From Vibrio proteolyticus NBRC 13287 (GTDB lineage Bacteria > Pseudomonadota > Gammaproteobacteria > Enterobacterales > Vibrionaceae): a DNA stretch of 64,000 nucleotides. This document shows positions 42,691 to 50,482 of this stretch, in pieces; within the stretch, counting starts at the first letter, position 1; each line of letters begins with the position of its first letter. Made by a program: the position numbers and the translations under genes. The notes under the pieces were generated by a model. It did not search any database, was not told the DNA's origin, and was given only the letters and a program-made list of their open reading frames with translations. Location: contig NZ_BATJ01000019.1 in the NCBI RefSeq assembly GCF_000467125.1, forward strand, positions 51,497-115,496, written 5' to 3'.

Positions 42691-42804
42691 TTAATCAATA
42701 AAATGGCGGAAATGGCCATCGTTGAGAAATCCGCGAGTGTCCACCATCCGGCCATTGACGTCTTCGAGTGGAAAGCGCGTTTTAATATGGGGTTGTAAAT
42801 CGTG
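42691..42804 (-). pseudogene. Possible 3' remnant of a lost gene
   Basis: The 434-base gap between sotB and the BCCT gene contains, on the minus strand, a 37-codon open stretch ending in TAA and reading IKTRFPLEDVNGRMVDTRGF followed by LNDGHFRHFID. Its composition is like the C terminus of a real protein; FPLEDVN is reminiscent of the end of medium-chain dehydrogenases. It has no start, no ribosome-binding site and an in-frame stop just upstream. It may be a decayed gene end or chance. The rest of the gap shows nothing further. Confidence 0.2.
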
Positions 42805-43066
42805 TTATCAAATGGGACACAACGTCAGTTAGGATTGCACTGAAACAGACGATGACAAAGAAATCGACCTGAGCGTGAGATGTGCCTGGGTGCATATTGT
42901 ATGAGGTCTGGTCGTTTTAATTTCAGCGGGCACGCCGGCGATCCGGGATGCAATTGCCCCGTCCGCTATGTTAGGATGGCACGCTTTTATGATCAGCCTC
43001 ACACTTCTTGCTGATGTGAGGGCCATTCACGCGCCGATTCTTTCGGGCAAAAAAAGCGAAATTTCT

Positions 43067-44665
43067 ATGTCTAGATCTACCCTGATCGCAGAGCCATCCA
43101 GCATTTCCGAGGCGGATTACTCAGCGATCCACCCTCCGCAGTCATCCTCTCTTCGTACTCAACTGGCGCTGAATAACCCGGTGTTTTGGTTAAGCGGCAG
43201 CTTCCTGTCTCTGTTTGTGGTTCTGGCGATCGTCAATACTCCTCTTCTTTCTTCTCTGGTGAACACGGGTTTCAGCTACGCAACACAGTGGTTTGGTGCG
43301 TTCTGGCAAATTCTGTTGCTGGCCAATTTTGTGATTGGGCTGGTGCTGGCATTCGGTCAGACTGGCTACGTACGTCTGGGCGCGTTGAAGACCCCAGAGA
43401 TCGACACCTTTAAGTGGATCTCCATTATTCTGTGTACGCTGCTGGCGGGCGGCGGCGTATTCTGGGCGGCGGCTGAGCCGATCGCGCATTTCGTTTCTGC
43501 GCCACCGATTTTTGGTGACGCGTCTCCGCGCCGTATGGCGATCAATGCATTGTCACAATCGTTTATGCATTGGGGGTTTCTCGCGTGGGCCATCCTCGGC
43601 TGTCTGTCTTCTATCGTGCTGATGCATCTGCATTACGACAAAGGTCTGCCGCTCAAACCGCGTACTCTGTTGTACCCGGTGCTTGGCGAGCGCGCGCTGC
43701 ACGGCTGGGTTGGCAGTGTGATTGACGGGTTAAGTATTTTGGCGGTCGCGGCAGGAACCATTGGTCCGATTGGCTTCTTAGGTTTGCAGATCAGCTATGC
43801 GCTGAATCAGTTGTTCGGTCTGCCGGATACCCTTGTCAGCCAGAGTCTGGTGGTGGTGTTTGCGATGTTGATGTACACCGTATCGGCGCTCAGTGGTTTG
43901 AGCAAGGGCATTCAGATTGTCAGCCGCTACAACATCATTTTGTCGGTTGCTCTGGTGCTGTTCATTCTGGTGGCCGGGCCAACCAGCTTCATTATTGATG
44001 GTTACATGCAGGGCGTGGCCCGCATGGTCGATCAGTTTGTGCCGATGGCACTGTATCGCGGAGATACCGGCTGGCTGAGCTGGTGGACAGTGTTTTTCTG
44101 GGGATGGTTTATTGGTTACGGTCCGATGATGGCAATTTTCATTGCGCGTATTTCTCGTGGCCGGACGATACGTCAGTTGATTCTGGCAGTGAGTGTGGCA
44201 GCGCCACTGATCACCTGTTTCTGGTTCAGCATTGTGGGTGGCAGCGGGCTGGCGTTTGAACTGGATAATCCGGGCGTGATTGCCTCGGGTTTCGAAGGGT
44301 TTAATTTACCAGGTGCGCTGTTGGCTATCACGCAGCAGTTACCGTTCCCTGTACTGACCGCGTTGCTGTTTTTGGTGCTGACCACTACGTTCATTGTTAC
44401 TACTGGTGATTCAATGACTTACACCATCAGTGTGGTGTTGACCGGACAATCAGAACCGAATGCTTTGGTGCGTGCGTTCTGGGGTGTGCTGATGGGAGCC
44501 GTTGCCATCGTCTTGATTTCTATGGGTGAGGGCGGTATTTCTGCTTTGCAGTCGTTCATCGTGATCACCGCGGTACCCGCGTCGTTTATTCTGTTACCGA
44601 CCTTGTGGCATGCGCCTAAGATGGCTCATCAGATGTTACGCGAGCAAGGGTTGTTGAAGCCTTAA
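43067..44665 (+). CDS. BCCT family betaine/carnitine/choline-type transporter
   Basis: A 532-residue, 12-helix transporter of the betaine-choline-carnitine family. The family signature lies in GWLSWWTVFFWGWFIGYGPM, followed by IARISRGRTIRQLILAV. Early signatures include VFWAAAEPIAHFVSAPP. The start at 43067 (MSRSTLIAEPSS) is chosen because the longer frame begins without a ribosome-binding site; the site for 43067 (AGCGAA) is also weak. The substrate (betaine, choline, carnitine or DMSP) cannot be read from sequence. A single gene with its own terminator; osmotic regulation is likely for the family. Confidence 0.92.
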   Translation: MSRSTLIAEPSSISEADYSAIHPPQSSSLRTQLALNNPVFWLSGSFLSLFVVLAIVNTPLLSSLVNTGFSYATQWFGAFWQILLLANFVIGLVLAFGQTGYVRLGALKTPEIDTFKWISIILCTLLAGGGVFWAAAEPIAHFVSAPPIFGDASPRRMAINALSQSFMHWGFLAWAILGCLSSIVLMHLHYDKGLPLKPRTLLYPVLGERALHGWVGSVIDGLSILAVAAGTIGPIGFLGLQISYALNQLFGLPDTLVSQSLVVVFAMLMYTVSALSGLSKGIQIVSRYNIILSVALVLFILVAGPTSFIIDGYMQGVARMVDQFVPMALYRGDTGWLSWWTVFFWGWFIGYGPMMAIFIARISRGRTIRQLILAVSVAAPLITCFWFSIVGGSGLAFELDNPGVIASGFEGFNLPGALLAITQQLPFPVLTALLFLVLTTTFIVTTGDSMTYTISVVLTGQSEPNALVRAFWGVLMGAVAIVLISMGEGGISALQSFIVITAVPASFILLPTLWHAPKMAHQMLREQGLLKP

Positions 44666-44676
44666 ACAGACAACAC

Positions 44677-44702
44677 AACGGCTCCCAGAGGAGCCGTTTT
44701 TA
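44677..44702 (+). terminator. BCCT gene terminator
   Basis: Stem AACGGCTCC / GGAGCCGTT (44677-44685 with 44690-44698), 4-base loop, then TTTT. The converging SDR gene begins its stop at 44711. Confidence 0.9.
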
Positions 44703-44710
44703 GTTGTGTT

Positions 44711-45496
44711 TCAATGGCTTTTTTCCATTGCTTGTCGCGACAATTTGAGCACCATTTTTCGCGGCAGTAACGGCATGATCCATTCCAGCATCATGCGCAA
44801 GATACCTTCATTAAACACCACCAGTTTGCCGCGTTCCATCGCCCGATACCCGACTTGGGCCACCGATTCCGGGCTCTTGGCATTTTTCCAGATGCCGACG
44901 CCTTCCAGGTTCCCGGCCGTCACAAAGTTGGTCGCTACCGCGCCAGGACACAGTACGGTGGCGGTGACATTGTGCTCGCGCACCTCTTCGGCAATCGCCT
45001 GGGTAAACGAGGTGACATAAGCTTTGGTGGCGTAATACACCGCCTGGAGCGGACCCGGCATGAATGAGGCGGTGGAAGAAACATTGAGAATCTGGCCTTT
45101 TCGCCGGGTGATCATGCCCGGTAAATAGTAGTGAGTCAGGTTGGTGAGCGTGACCATGTTGACCTGCATCATCGCTTGTTCATCGTTTAGGCAGCGCTCA
45201 TGAAAATAGCCATGACCGCCAAAGCCAGCGTTGTTGATCAGCGTATCAATCTGCAGGCCGAGTGCTAGGGTTTGGTCAAAAATACGTTGGGCCGAGTCCG
45301 GTTGAGATAAGTCTTCCACAATTGTCAGGACGGAGACTTTGTAGTGGTTTTCCAGCTCCACCCTGAGCGCTTCCAGTTTGTCTTTGGAGCGGGCGACCAG
45401 CACCAGGTTGCCCCCTTTCTGAGCGTGAATACGAGCCAGTTCCAACCCGATTCCCCCTGATGCGCCGGTGATCAGGGCGGTATTTCTGTTGGCCAT
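44711..45496 (-). CDS. Short-chain dehydrogenase/reductase (SDR)
   Basis: A 261-residue classical SDR: NAD(P) motif TALITGASGGIGLELARIHA (residues 6-25), NNAGFGG, the catalytic Ser in ILNVSSTASF and the YxxxK pair in AVYYATKAYVTSFTQAIAEE. The basic residue in VARSKDKL after strand 2 suggests NADP(H). The C-terminal extension EWIMPLLPRKMVLKLSRQAM is long and basic. The start at 45496 has CTGGAG upstream. The substrate is unknown. The HPP gene upstream on the same strand is 124 bases away and probably separate. Confidence 0.88.
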   Translation of the reverse strand: MANRNTALITGASGGIGLELARIHAQKGGNLVLVARSKDKLEALRVELENHYKVSVLTIVEDLSQPDSAQRIFDQTLALGLQIDTLINNAGFGGHGYFHERCLNDEQAMMQVNMVTLTNLTHYYLPGMITRRKGQILNVSSTASFMPGPLQAVYYATKAYVTSFTQAIAEEVREHNVTATVLCPGAVATNFVTAGNLEGVGIWKNAKSPESVAQVGYRAMERGKLVVFNEGILRMMLEWIMPLLPRKMVLKLSRQAMEKSH

Positions 45497-45620
45497 GTTG
45501 TGCTCCAGTTGCAATGAAGTGTTGAACACAGTTTAGACAATCCAGTGGTGGCCCGCACGGTTGAATCACGCCGCCCGTTTGGCAAAGACGACAGGCGGAT
45601 CTGCCGTCTTTGTTTGTGCC

Positions 45621-46076
45621 TCAGGCTTTTTGAGCATTCAAGCGCTGGGCACGTTGCATCAGACGACCTACCAACACCAGAGTCACGGCGCCAATCAGTA
45701 CTGGCGAAACTAAAAACGACCAGCTTTGTCCGGCCAGCATGATCAGCATTGGGTTTGCGCCGGCTGGCGGATGCGTGGTTTTCGTCAGCAGCATGCTACT
45801 GACGGCCAGACCAGTGGCGGCGGCCATTGAGAGGGGTGTGACACCGACAAACTGAACAAAGCACACGCCAATGAACGCCGTAAGCAGATGACCAATAATG
45901 ACATTTTTCGCTTGTGCCAGAGGGCTGTCAGGGACGCCGAACACCAGCACGGCAGTGGCACCGAATGGAGCCATGAGCAGAATGAATTCATGTTGTGCGC
46001 TGTCTGCCAGAGAGAGCACTGCAATGCCCAAAAACGCACCAATACCGGAGATTAATGCAAAAAGTGGATTGTTCAT
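45621..46076 (-). CDS. HPP family membrane protein
   Basis: A 151-residue integral membrane protein with about four spans and the family motif THPPAGANPMLIM. N-terminal stretch MNNPLFALISGIGAFLGIAV. HPP proteins have been linked to nitrite transport in cyanobacteria and plants; the role in vibrios is unclear. The start at 46076 follows AAGGAAATCATC. It is divergent from a TetR regulator, and two palindromic operators lie in the 90-base gap, so this gene is very probably repressed by that regulator. Confidence 0.88.
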   Translation of the reverse strand: MNNPLFALISGIGAFLGIAVLSLADSAQHEFILLMAPFGATAVLVFGVPDSPLAQAKNVIIGHLLTAFIGVCFVQFVGVTPLSMAAATGLAVSSMLLTKTTHPPAGANPMLIMLAGQSWSFLVSPVLIGAVTLVLVGRLMQRAQRLNAQKA

Positions 46077-46090
46077 GATGATTTCCTTTT

Positions 46091-46136
46091 GGTAGACCAA
46101 GTTGTCTACCTAGCATGATAGACAAATTGGTCTACC
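46091..46136. promoter_or_regulatory. Paired TetR operators between the HPP gene and tetR
   Basis: Two copies of a palindrome with arms GGTAGAC/GTCTACC: GGTAGAC-N6-GTCTACC at 46091-46110 and TAGAC-N6-GTCTACC at 46119-46136. Centres are 26 bases apart. They cover the likely divergent promoters and are strong candidates for the binding sites of the adjacent TetR protein. Confidence 0.78.
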
Positions 46137-46166
46137 TGTGTCAACATGCAATCAGTGAGGTGAATC

Positions 46167-46727
46167 ATGAGCGATAAACGGAATCTGTTGGTCGATACGG
46201 CGTTGAGGCTGTTCTATGACCACGGTGTCAACAACGTTGGCATCAACGAAGTATTGAAAGTCGCCGGAGTGGCGAAAAAAACCCTTTATCACCATTTCAG
46301 TAGTAAAGAGGCCCTGGTGCTGGCGACTCTCGAAGCGCGGGATCAGCGTTTTTTGTCCTGGCTGGATGGGTGTTTAAGTGGCCAGACGGATGATGCTGCC
46401 GTGGTGCAGGCACTGTTTCACGCGTTGGATGACTGGTTTCACGATCGGGTGGCCGAGCTGGATACGTTTCGTGGCTGCTTTTTTATCAACACCTCCGCAG
46501 AGTTAGGAGAAAAGGACAGCCGCATTGCAGAGTACTGTGCGGCGCATAAACGGCATGTGCGCGCTTTGATCCGAAATCGACTTGAATGCCGTGATGCGCA
46601 GTGGCTGGATTTGCTGTGCTTGTTAAAAGAGGGCGCGATTGTGTCAGCGCACATCAGCGCAGAGCGCGATGCCGCCCTGCGTTGTATTCCTCTGGCGCTC
46701 ACTCACCTCAGCCATCTCAGACATTGA
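46167..46727 (+). CDS. TetR/AcrR family regulator
   Basis: A 186-residue TetR protein. The N-terminal helix-turn-helix reads NLLVDTALRLFYDHGVNNVG, then INEVLKVAGVAKKTLYHHFS and SKEALVLATLEARDQRFLSW. The C-terminal part resembles the LmrA/YxaF-type ligand domain (FRGCFFINTSAELGEKDSRI). It is divergent from the HPP gene, with two operators between. The ATG follows GTGAGGTGAATC. The stop is 6 bases from the converging sgrR stop. Confidence 0.9.
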   Translation: MSDKRNLLVDTALRLFYDHGVNNVGINEVLKVAGVAKKTLYHHFSSKEALVLATLEARDQRFLSWLDGCLSGQTDDAAVVQALFHALDDWFHDRVAELDTFRGCFFINTSAELGEKDSRIAEYCAAHKRHVRALIRNRLECRDAQWLDLLCLLKEGAIVSAHISAERDAALRCIPLALTHLSHLRH

Positions 46728-46733
46728 CACCAT

Positions 46734-48491
46734 TCAGTCTGCCGACCAGACGTTTTTGATGTCCGGCCAGCCCCAGTTGGTGAGGGCGACGTCTTTCAAC
46801 ACGCCGTGAAAACGCAAAGTCTGGCGATGGTGGAACAGTGGGGTCAGCCAATACTCTGTGATCAGAGCCGAAGCCAGCGGCTCCAGCGCATCCAGATACT
46901 GGTTCAACGGGGTTTCCGCGCGCAATTGTCTCAGCGCTTCGTGAAACCACTGGCTGGCTGGGGGGCCTATCGCGTTGTGCAGCACCGGGTTGTGAAATAG
47001 ATTGGCGAATGCAGAGGCGTGGCGGTTGTCGTCCAGATTCATATTGGTGATGATCAGCTCTTCTGTCAGCGTCTGACGTTTAGATTGTTGTATCAGTTGC
47101 CGATAAGAGTAAGTGTTTACTTTTACTCGTATGCCTTGTTGCTCGAGCAAAAAACGTATGCCTTCAGCACAGTTTTTTAACGCAGTGTAATCATAAACGG
47201 CGATAGTGAGTTTTTTGGGCAGGCGGGTTTCGGGGGCCAGAGGGCGGGTGATCTTATGCCAGCTTGGGAGCAAGTTGCTTGCCACGACGGAGCCGAACTG
47301 TGCCCCTTGTTGTTGCAGTCTCACGGCCAGTTTGTCTGCCGACAAGTAGTTGGACAGCGAGCGCCGCTGCGCTTCACTGAGTGGGCTGGCAGCATTTTGG
47401 TTAAACAGAACGAACATGCAACCGTCTTCCACTCGCGAATGTTGTGTCTCGTGCGCGTCAGACTGGGGGGGCTCTGAACTCAGATAATAATTGCAGGCAG
47501 ATGTGGCGACCGCGCCAGCACCAGGCTGATTGGTGCTGATCATGGGCTGGTTTGGCTCTTGTCCCTCCAGCAACCAGATCGTGACTTGATCGGTCAGGGC
47601 CCGGCAGGCATAAAAGCGTTCAAAGGCCTGTAATTTCAGCTGACTGGAAGAGTGTTCCTGAACTTCAAACGGGCCGCTGCCAATCACATCATACGTTTGC
47701 GCGTTATTCACCTGACTGGTGGGCTGAATGGCGTAACGGACGCCAGATATCAGGCCCGCAAAACCTAAGTCGGGCTGACTGAGCGTGAATACCACCTTGT
47801 GCGGCTGAGGGGCGCTGACGGTGACCAGATGAGCCAGCTCGGTCTGATAGTCACCCAGACTGCTCAGTTTCGCGAACAGGCTGACAATGGTGTCACTGTC
47901 GATAATGTCACCATTGTGAAAAACCAGCCCGGGACGTAAGTAAAACGTCCATTGGCAGGCATTATTGGCGCATTCCCAATGGTGCGCCAGCTCTGGCTGG
48001 ACGTGGCCCTTCGAATCACTCGACACCAGACAACAGTAGATCTGACGCAGAAAAAAGCGTTCGCTGGAGCGTTGCAACTGATGCGGTACCAGCCGTTCGA
48101 ATGGACGTTTGTAGGTCAGTTGAATGTGCAGTCGGCCCTCACGTATTGAGGCTCCGGATGTGCTCTGCAGTAAGCGGCCGAACGATCGCTGGTCGTTGTC
48201 CAGAATGACCAGCGCCTTTTCATAGCGGCCCTGACGGACACGCTCTGCCGCCAAGAGCTGTTTCAGTTCGCTCAGCTCAATGTTGAGGATCAGAGTTGAG
48301 CGCTGATTGCGTCCGACTTTGGGCTCCCAGTTCAACCAGCCGTGTTTTTGCATCTGATTTAGCAGGTTACGCGCATGACGAAGACTAGTGAACAGCCGTT
48401 CCGCAATGTCCGACAGGGCCAGTTTAATGGGCTCCGCAATGCCCAGCGGTGCCAGACGCGAATAATAGCGCAGTAAATTCAGATCAGACAC
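46734..48491 (-). CDS. sgrR: SgrR-type transcriptional regulator
   Basis: A 585-residue regulator. The N-terminal winged helix (residues 1-115) contains LRYYSRLAPLGIAEPIKLAL and ARNLLNQMQKHGWLNWEPKV. A C-terminal bacterial extracellular solute-binding-like (SBP_bac_5) domain follows, with RPGLVFHNGDIIDSDTIVSL and YDVIGSGPFEVQEHSSSQLK. In enteric bacteria SgrR senses sugar-phosphate stress and activates the sRNA SgrS. The start is taken as the GTG at 48491, giving SDLNLLRYYSRL as in known members, with GGGGAG upstream; an in-frame GTG five codons earlier exists. No SgrS-like RNA could be identified nearby. sotB, a sugar exporter, lies 4 kb away. Confidence 0.88.
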   Translation of the reverse strand: MSDLNLLRYYSRLAPLGIAEPIKLALSDIAERLFTSLRHARNLLNQMQKHGWLNWEPKVGRNQRSTLILNIELSELKQLLAAERVRQGRYEKALVILDNDQRSFGRLLQSTSGASIREGRLHIQLTYKRPFERLVPHQLQRSSERFFLRQIYCCLVSSDSKGHVQPELAHHWECANNACQWTFYLRPGLVFHNGDIIDSDTIVSLFAKLSSLGDYQTELAHLVTVSAPQPHKVVFTLSQPDLGFAGLISGVRYAIQPTSQVNNAQTYDVIGSGPFEVQEHSSSQLKLQAFERFYACRALTDQVTIWLLEGQEPNQPMISTNQPGAGAVATSACNYYLSSEPPQSDAHETQHSRVEDGCMFVLFNQNAASPLSEAQRRSLSNYLSADKLAVRLQQQGAQFGSVVASNLLPSWHKITRPLAPETRLPKKLTIAVYDYTALKNCAEGIRFLLEQQGIRVKVNTYSYRQLIQQSKRQTLTEELIITNMNLDDNRHASAFANLFHNPVLHNAIGPPASQWFHEALRQLRAETPLNQYLDALEPLASALITEYWLTPLFHHRQTLRFHGVLKDVALTNWGWPDIKNVWSAD

Positions 48492-48925
48492 GTTGGTGCT
48501 CCCCACTTTTCAGCATACTGTCTCAGTTTACCGAAATCCGGCGCGCGAAAATAAGAAATCTTTCCCTGCTTTCGTTCCGCATTTTCGTCTCTGGCTGGTC
48601 GAAGTGGCTGATTATGACCCCTGCTACGTTTTATCCGGAAAAAAACATCTGTAACTTGTCTCTGTTTTTCTTCCGTGTTCAGCGGCAGACTGAATATTGT
48701 CCACCGCGTTGCCAGAGAGGGCGTTGTGATGGACATCTTGTCAGTGCCTGTCAGCATTATGCTCCTGTACCCCCACGAACACGCTGTCAGGCACTGCTTT
48801 CTGTTGCACTGTTTCACGATGAAAAATGTCAATTGGCTTCCGTTTCTGCATCTCAACCGGGCATTTTGTTCAAGATGTACTTAACTGTAGTGGCATTTCA
48901 TGGATAGAAAAACAGAGGGACATAC
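48492..48925. other. Gap between sgrR and the first deamidase-like gene
   Basis: 434 bases with no convincing gene. Open frames here lack ribosome-binding sites and family resemblance. A 9-bp inverted repeat, CAGTGCCTG (48742-48750) with CAGGCACTG (48788-48796), could be an operator or RNA structure. The stretch must contain the sgrR promoter and that of the gene at 48926. Confidence 0.5.
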
Positions 48926-49564
48926 ATGTCATTATCACTCCAACAGGCCTATGATCTGATGCTCAACGATCTGGCTACTTTTATGAATCGGGTTCCGGTG
49001 ATTGTGTACGGGGCGGGCTCCAAAGTGAATGAAGTGGATTACTACTTATCCCTACAAGGGACACAAGCCAGGGGCTGGAATCAGGGGGTGGCGACGGTCG
49101 AAAACCGTGTTCGCTTTACCCCTACTTCCCAGAGCGGAGCGAAAGGGCCAATTAAGTGCATTCACATTCCTGTGACGGAAGTGGAGAAGTTAAAGCCGGA
49201 GCACATCGTGCGGGTCAGCCATTATGACGACGCGAAGTTTCTCTGCACCACGCGCCTGTCGGGCTGTACGTTTGCGATTCGCCAGGGACAGGGCAACAGT
49301 ATTGAGTTTGTCCATCTTCGGCCGACCACGGATTTCCCGGCTAAAGATCTACAGCGTGCCGCGCAAAATGAATTCCAGACATCCTTTGGTCGCGGTGATC
49401 AAAACTCGAACACCACTTATGACGACACCACTGCTGCAAACATTATTGGCGTAAGGAAGAACGGCTTGTGGCACATCTATGTGCAGCATTCTGATGCCCA
49501 GTTCAATGTCATTCGCAGCGAGTGCATTTACCGTCAGCCAAGCGGTGTTCAGTATGTGACCTGA
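48926..49564 (+). CDS. BLF1/CNF-like glutamine deamidase domain protein
   Basis: A 212-residue protein with no signal peptide. The centre carries the hallmark of the CNF/BLF1 deamidase superfamily: FLCTTRLSGCTF with Cys114 in LSGC, and His130 16 residues later in IEFVHLRP. For comparison, recalled Burkholderia BLF1 (211 residues) has FFTYYLSGCKV and WHID, and CNF1 has LSGC with a His about 15 residues on. A Thr six residues before the Cys (Thr108) matches a BLF1 active-site Thr. Upstream GPIKCIHIPVTEVEKLKPEH parallels the strand-plus-LQPG stretch of BLF1. NIIGVRKNGLWHIYVQ near the C terminus parallels its closing strands. It is followed by a strong terminator and a paralogue. Deamidation of a host protein is an inference by homology; the target is unknown. 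Confidence 0.72.
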   Translation: MSLSLQQAYDLMLNDLATFMNRVPVIVYGAGSKVNEVDYYLSLQGTQARGWNQGVATVENRVRFTPTSQSGAKGPIKCIHIPVTEVEKLKPEHIVRVSHYDDAKFLCTTRLSGCTFAIRQGQGNSIEFVHLRPTTDFPAKDLQRAAQNEFQTSFGRGDQNSNTTYDDTTAANIIGVRKNGLWHIYVQHSDAQFNVIRSECIYRQPSGVQYVT

Positions 49565-49584
49565 GCAGGTGTCTTGTGCTGTCA

Positions 49585-49612
49585 AGCCACGCGGTTGCGT
49601 GGCTTTTTTTTG
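49585..49612 (+). terminator. Strong terminator after the first deamidase-like gene
   Basis: Stem AGCCACGC / GCGTGGCT (49585-49592 with 49597-49604), loop GGTT, followed by an 8-base T run. It separates the two paralogues into independent transcripts. Confidence 0.93.
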
Positions 49613-49754
49613 TACTCGAGGAAAAGTCTGAAACCCGTGTCTGGAAATTGGGACATTGGGCAAATTACCGGCCGGAAGGAGGAAAAAAATCCGTATTGAC
49701 GCTTTACTCAATGTACCTGCCTGCGTTTTTTGTCGGCTACATTGAGGATTGCTT

Positions 49755-50288
49755 ATGTCGTTAACTCTACAACAAGCGTACGGGCTGATGCTTGATGACC
49801 TGGACACCTTTGTTCGGCGTGTTCCGCTGACCATTGCCCGCGTTGGACGAGAACTCTGCGAATGCGATTTAAGTTTGTGTCACAGCGGCACTCTGGCCAC
49901 TGGCTATGACCACGGTTTACCTTGTCGTGAAAGCCGGCTGTTGCTGGTGTCTCAACCTAAAGGGCGCAGCCGCGGGCCGATACATTGTGTGTATGTCCCG
50001 GTGAACCGCCTCTGTTCGGTGGCACTGACGGAAATCGAGCACTATGCAGAGCGTTGTGGCGCTTTGTTCTTTTGCTCCCAGTTGTCCAATTGTACCCTGG
50101 ACCGTATTCACGTTGCTGATGGCCATTGTGCGTTTCGCCGTCATCTAGCTCCCGGTCGTCACGCCGCGTTGCTCGGAATGAAAATGATCGATAAATGGAG
50201 GGTCTGGGTTCAGTACCAGGACGATCATGGCAACATTGTGGGTGTGATGCCGTTGTTTGGCTGCAAAAAGTTGACCCGGATGGCATAG
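49755..50288 (+). CDS. Diverged second BLF1/CNF-like paralogue
   Basis: A 177-residue protein that is clearly a paralogue of its neighbour: both start MSL(S/T)LQQAY then LML(N/D)DL and RVP, and GPIHCVYVPV matches GPIKCIHIPV. The signature here is FFCSQLSNCTL, so the cysteine (Cys113) is kept but Gly of LSGC is Asn. The Thr six residues before is Cys. Candidate histidines are His124 and His130. The polar stretch corresponding to residues 150-172 of the first protein is deleted. It is Cys-rich (nine or so cysteines). The ATG at 49755 follows GAGGATTGCTT. It may be a diverged deamidase with another target, an inactive copy, or an immunity-like partner. Confidence 0.6.
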   Translation: MSLTLQQAYGLMLDDLDTFVRRVPLTIARVGRELCECDLSLCHSGTLATGYDHGLPCRESRLLLVSQPKGRSRGPIHCVYVPVNRLCSVALTEIEHYAERCGALFFCSQLSNCTLDRIHVADGHCAFRRHLAPGRHAALLGMKMIDKWRVWVQYQDDHGNIVGVMPLFGCKKLTRMA

Positions 50289-50482
50289 TCAGCCGGGAAA
50301 ATGGTTTTTTCTGCGTGAACTCTCCTAAGCTTTCTAGCGGATGTCACTGAAGAACGTGATGCAATCTCCCGGCTAGGGAGACGATGTTCGGCGATTCGTA
50401 GGTCATTTTACGGTATCTCGTAGAGTGACAATCCGCTTATAAATGATAAAGTTAAGCCATAGCAGAGCATTGGAAGCAGAAT

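Noticed and set aside
48449..48907. A 152-codon frame between sgrR and the first deamidase-like gene
   Set aside because: It begins inside sgrR on the other strand, has no ribosome-binding site, and its translation shows no protein-like pattern.
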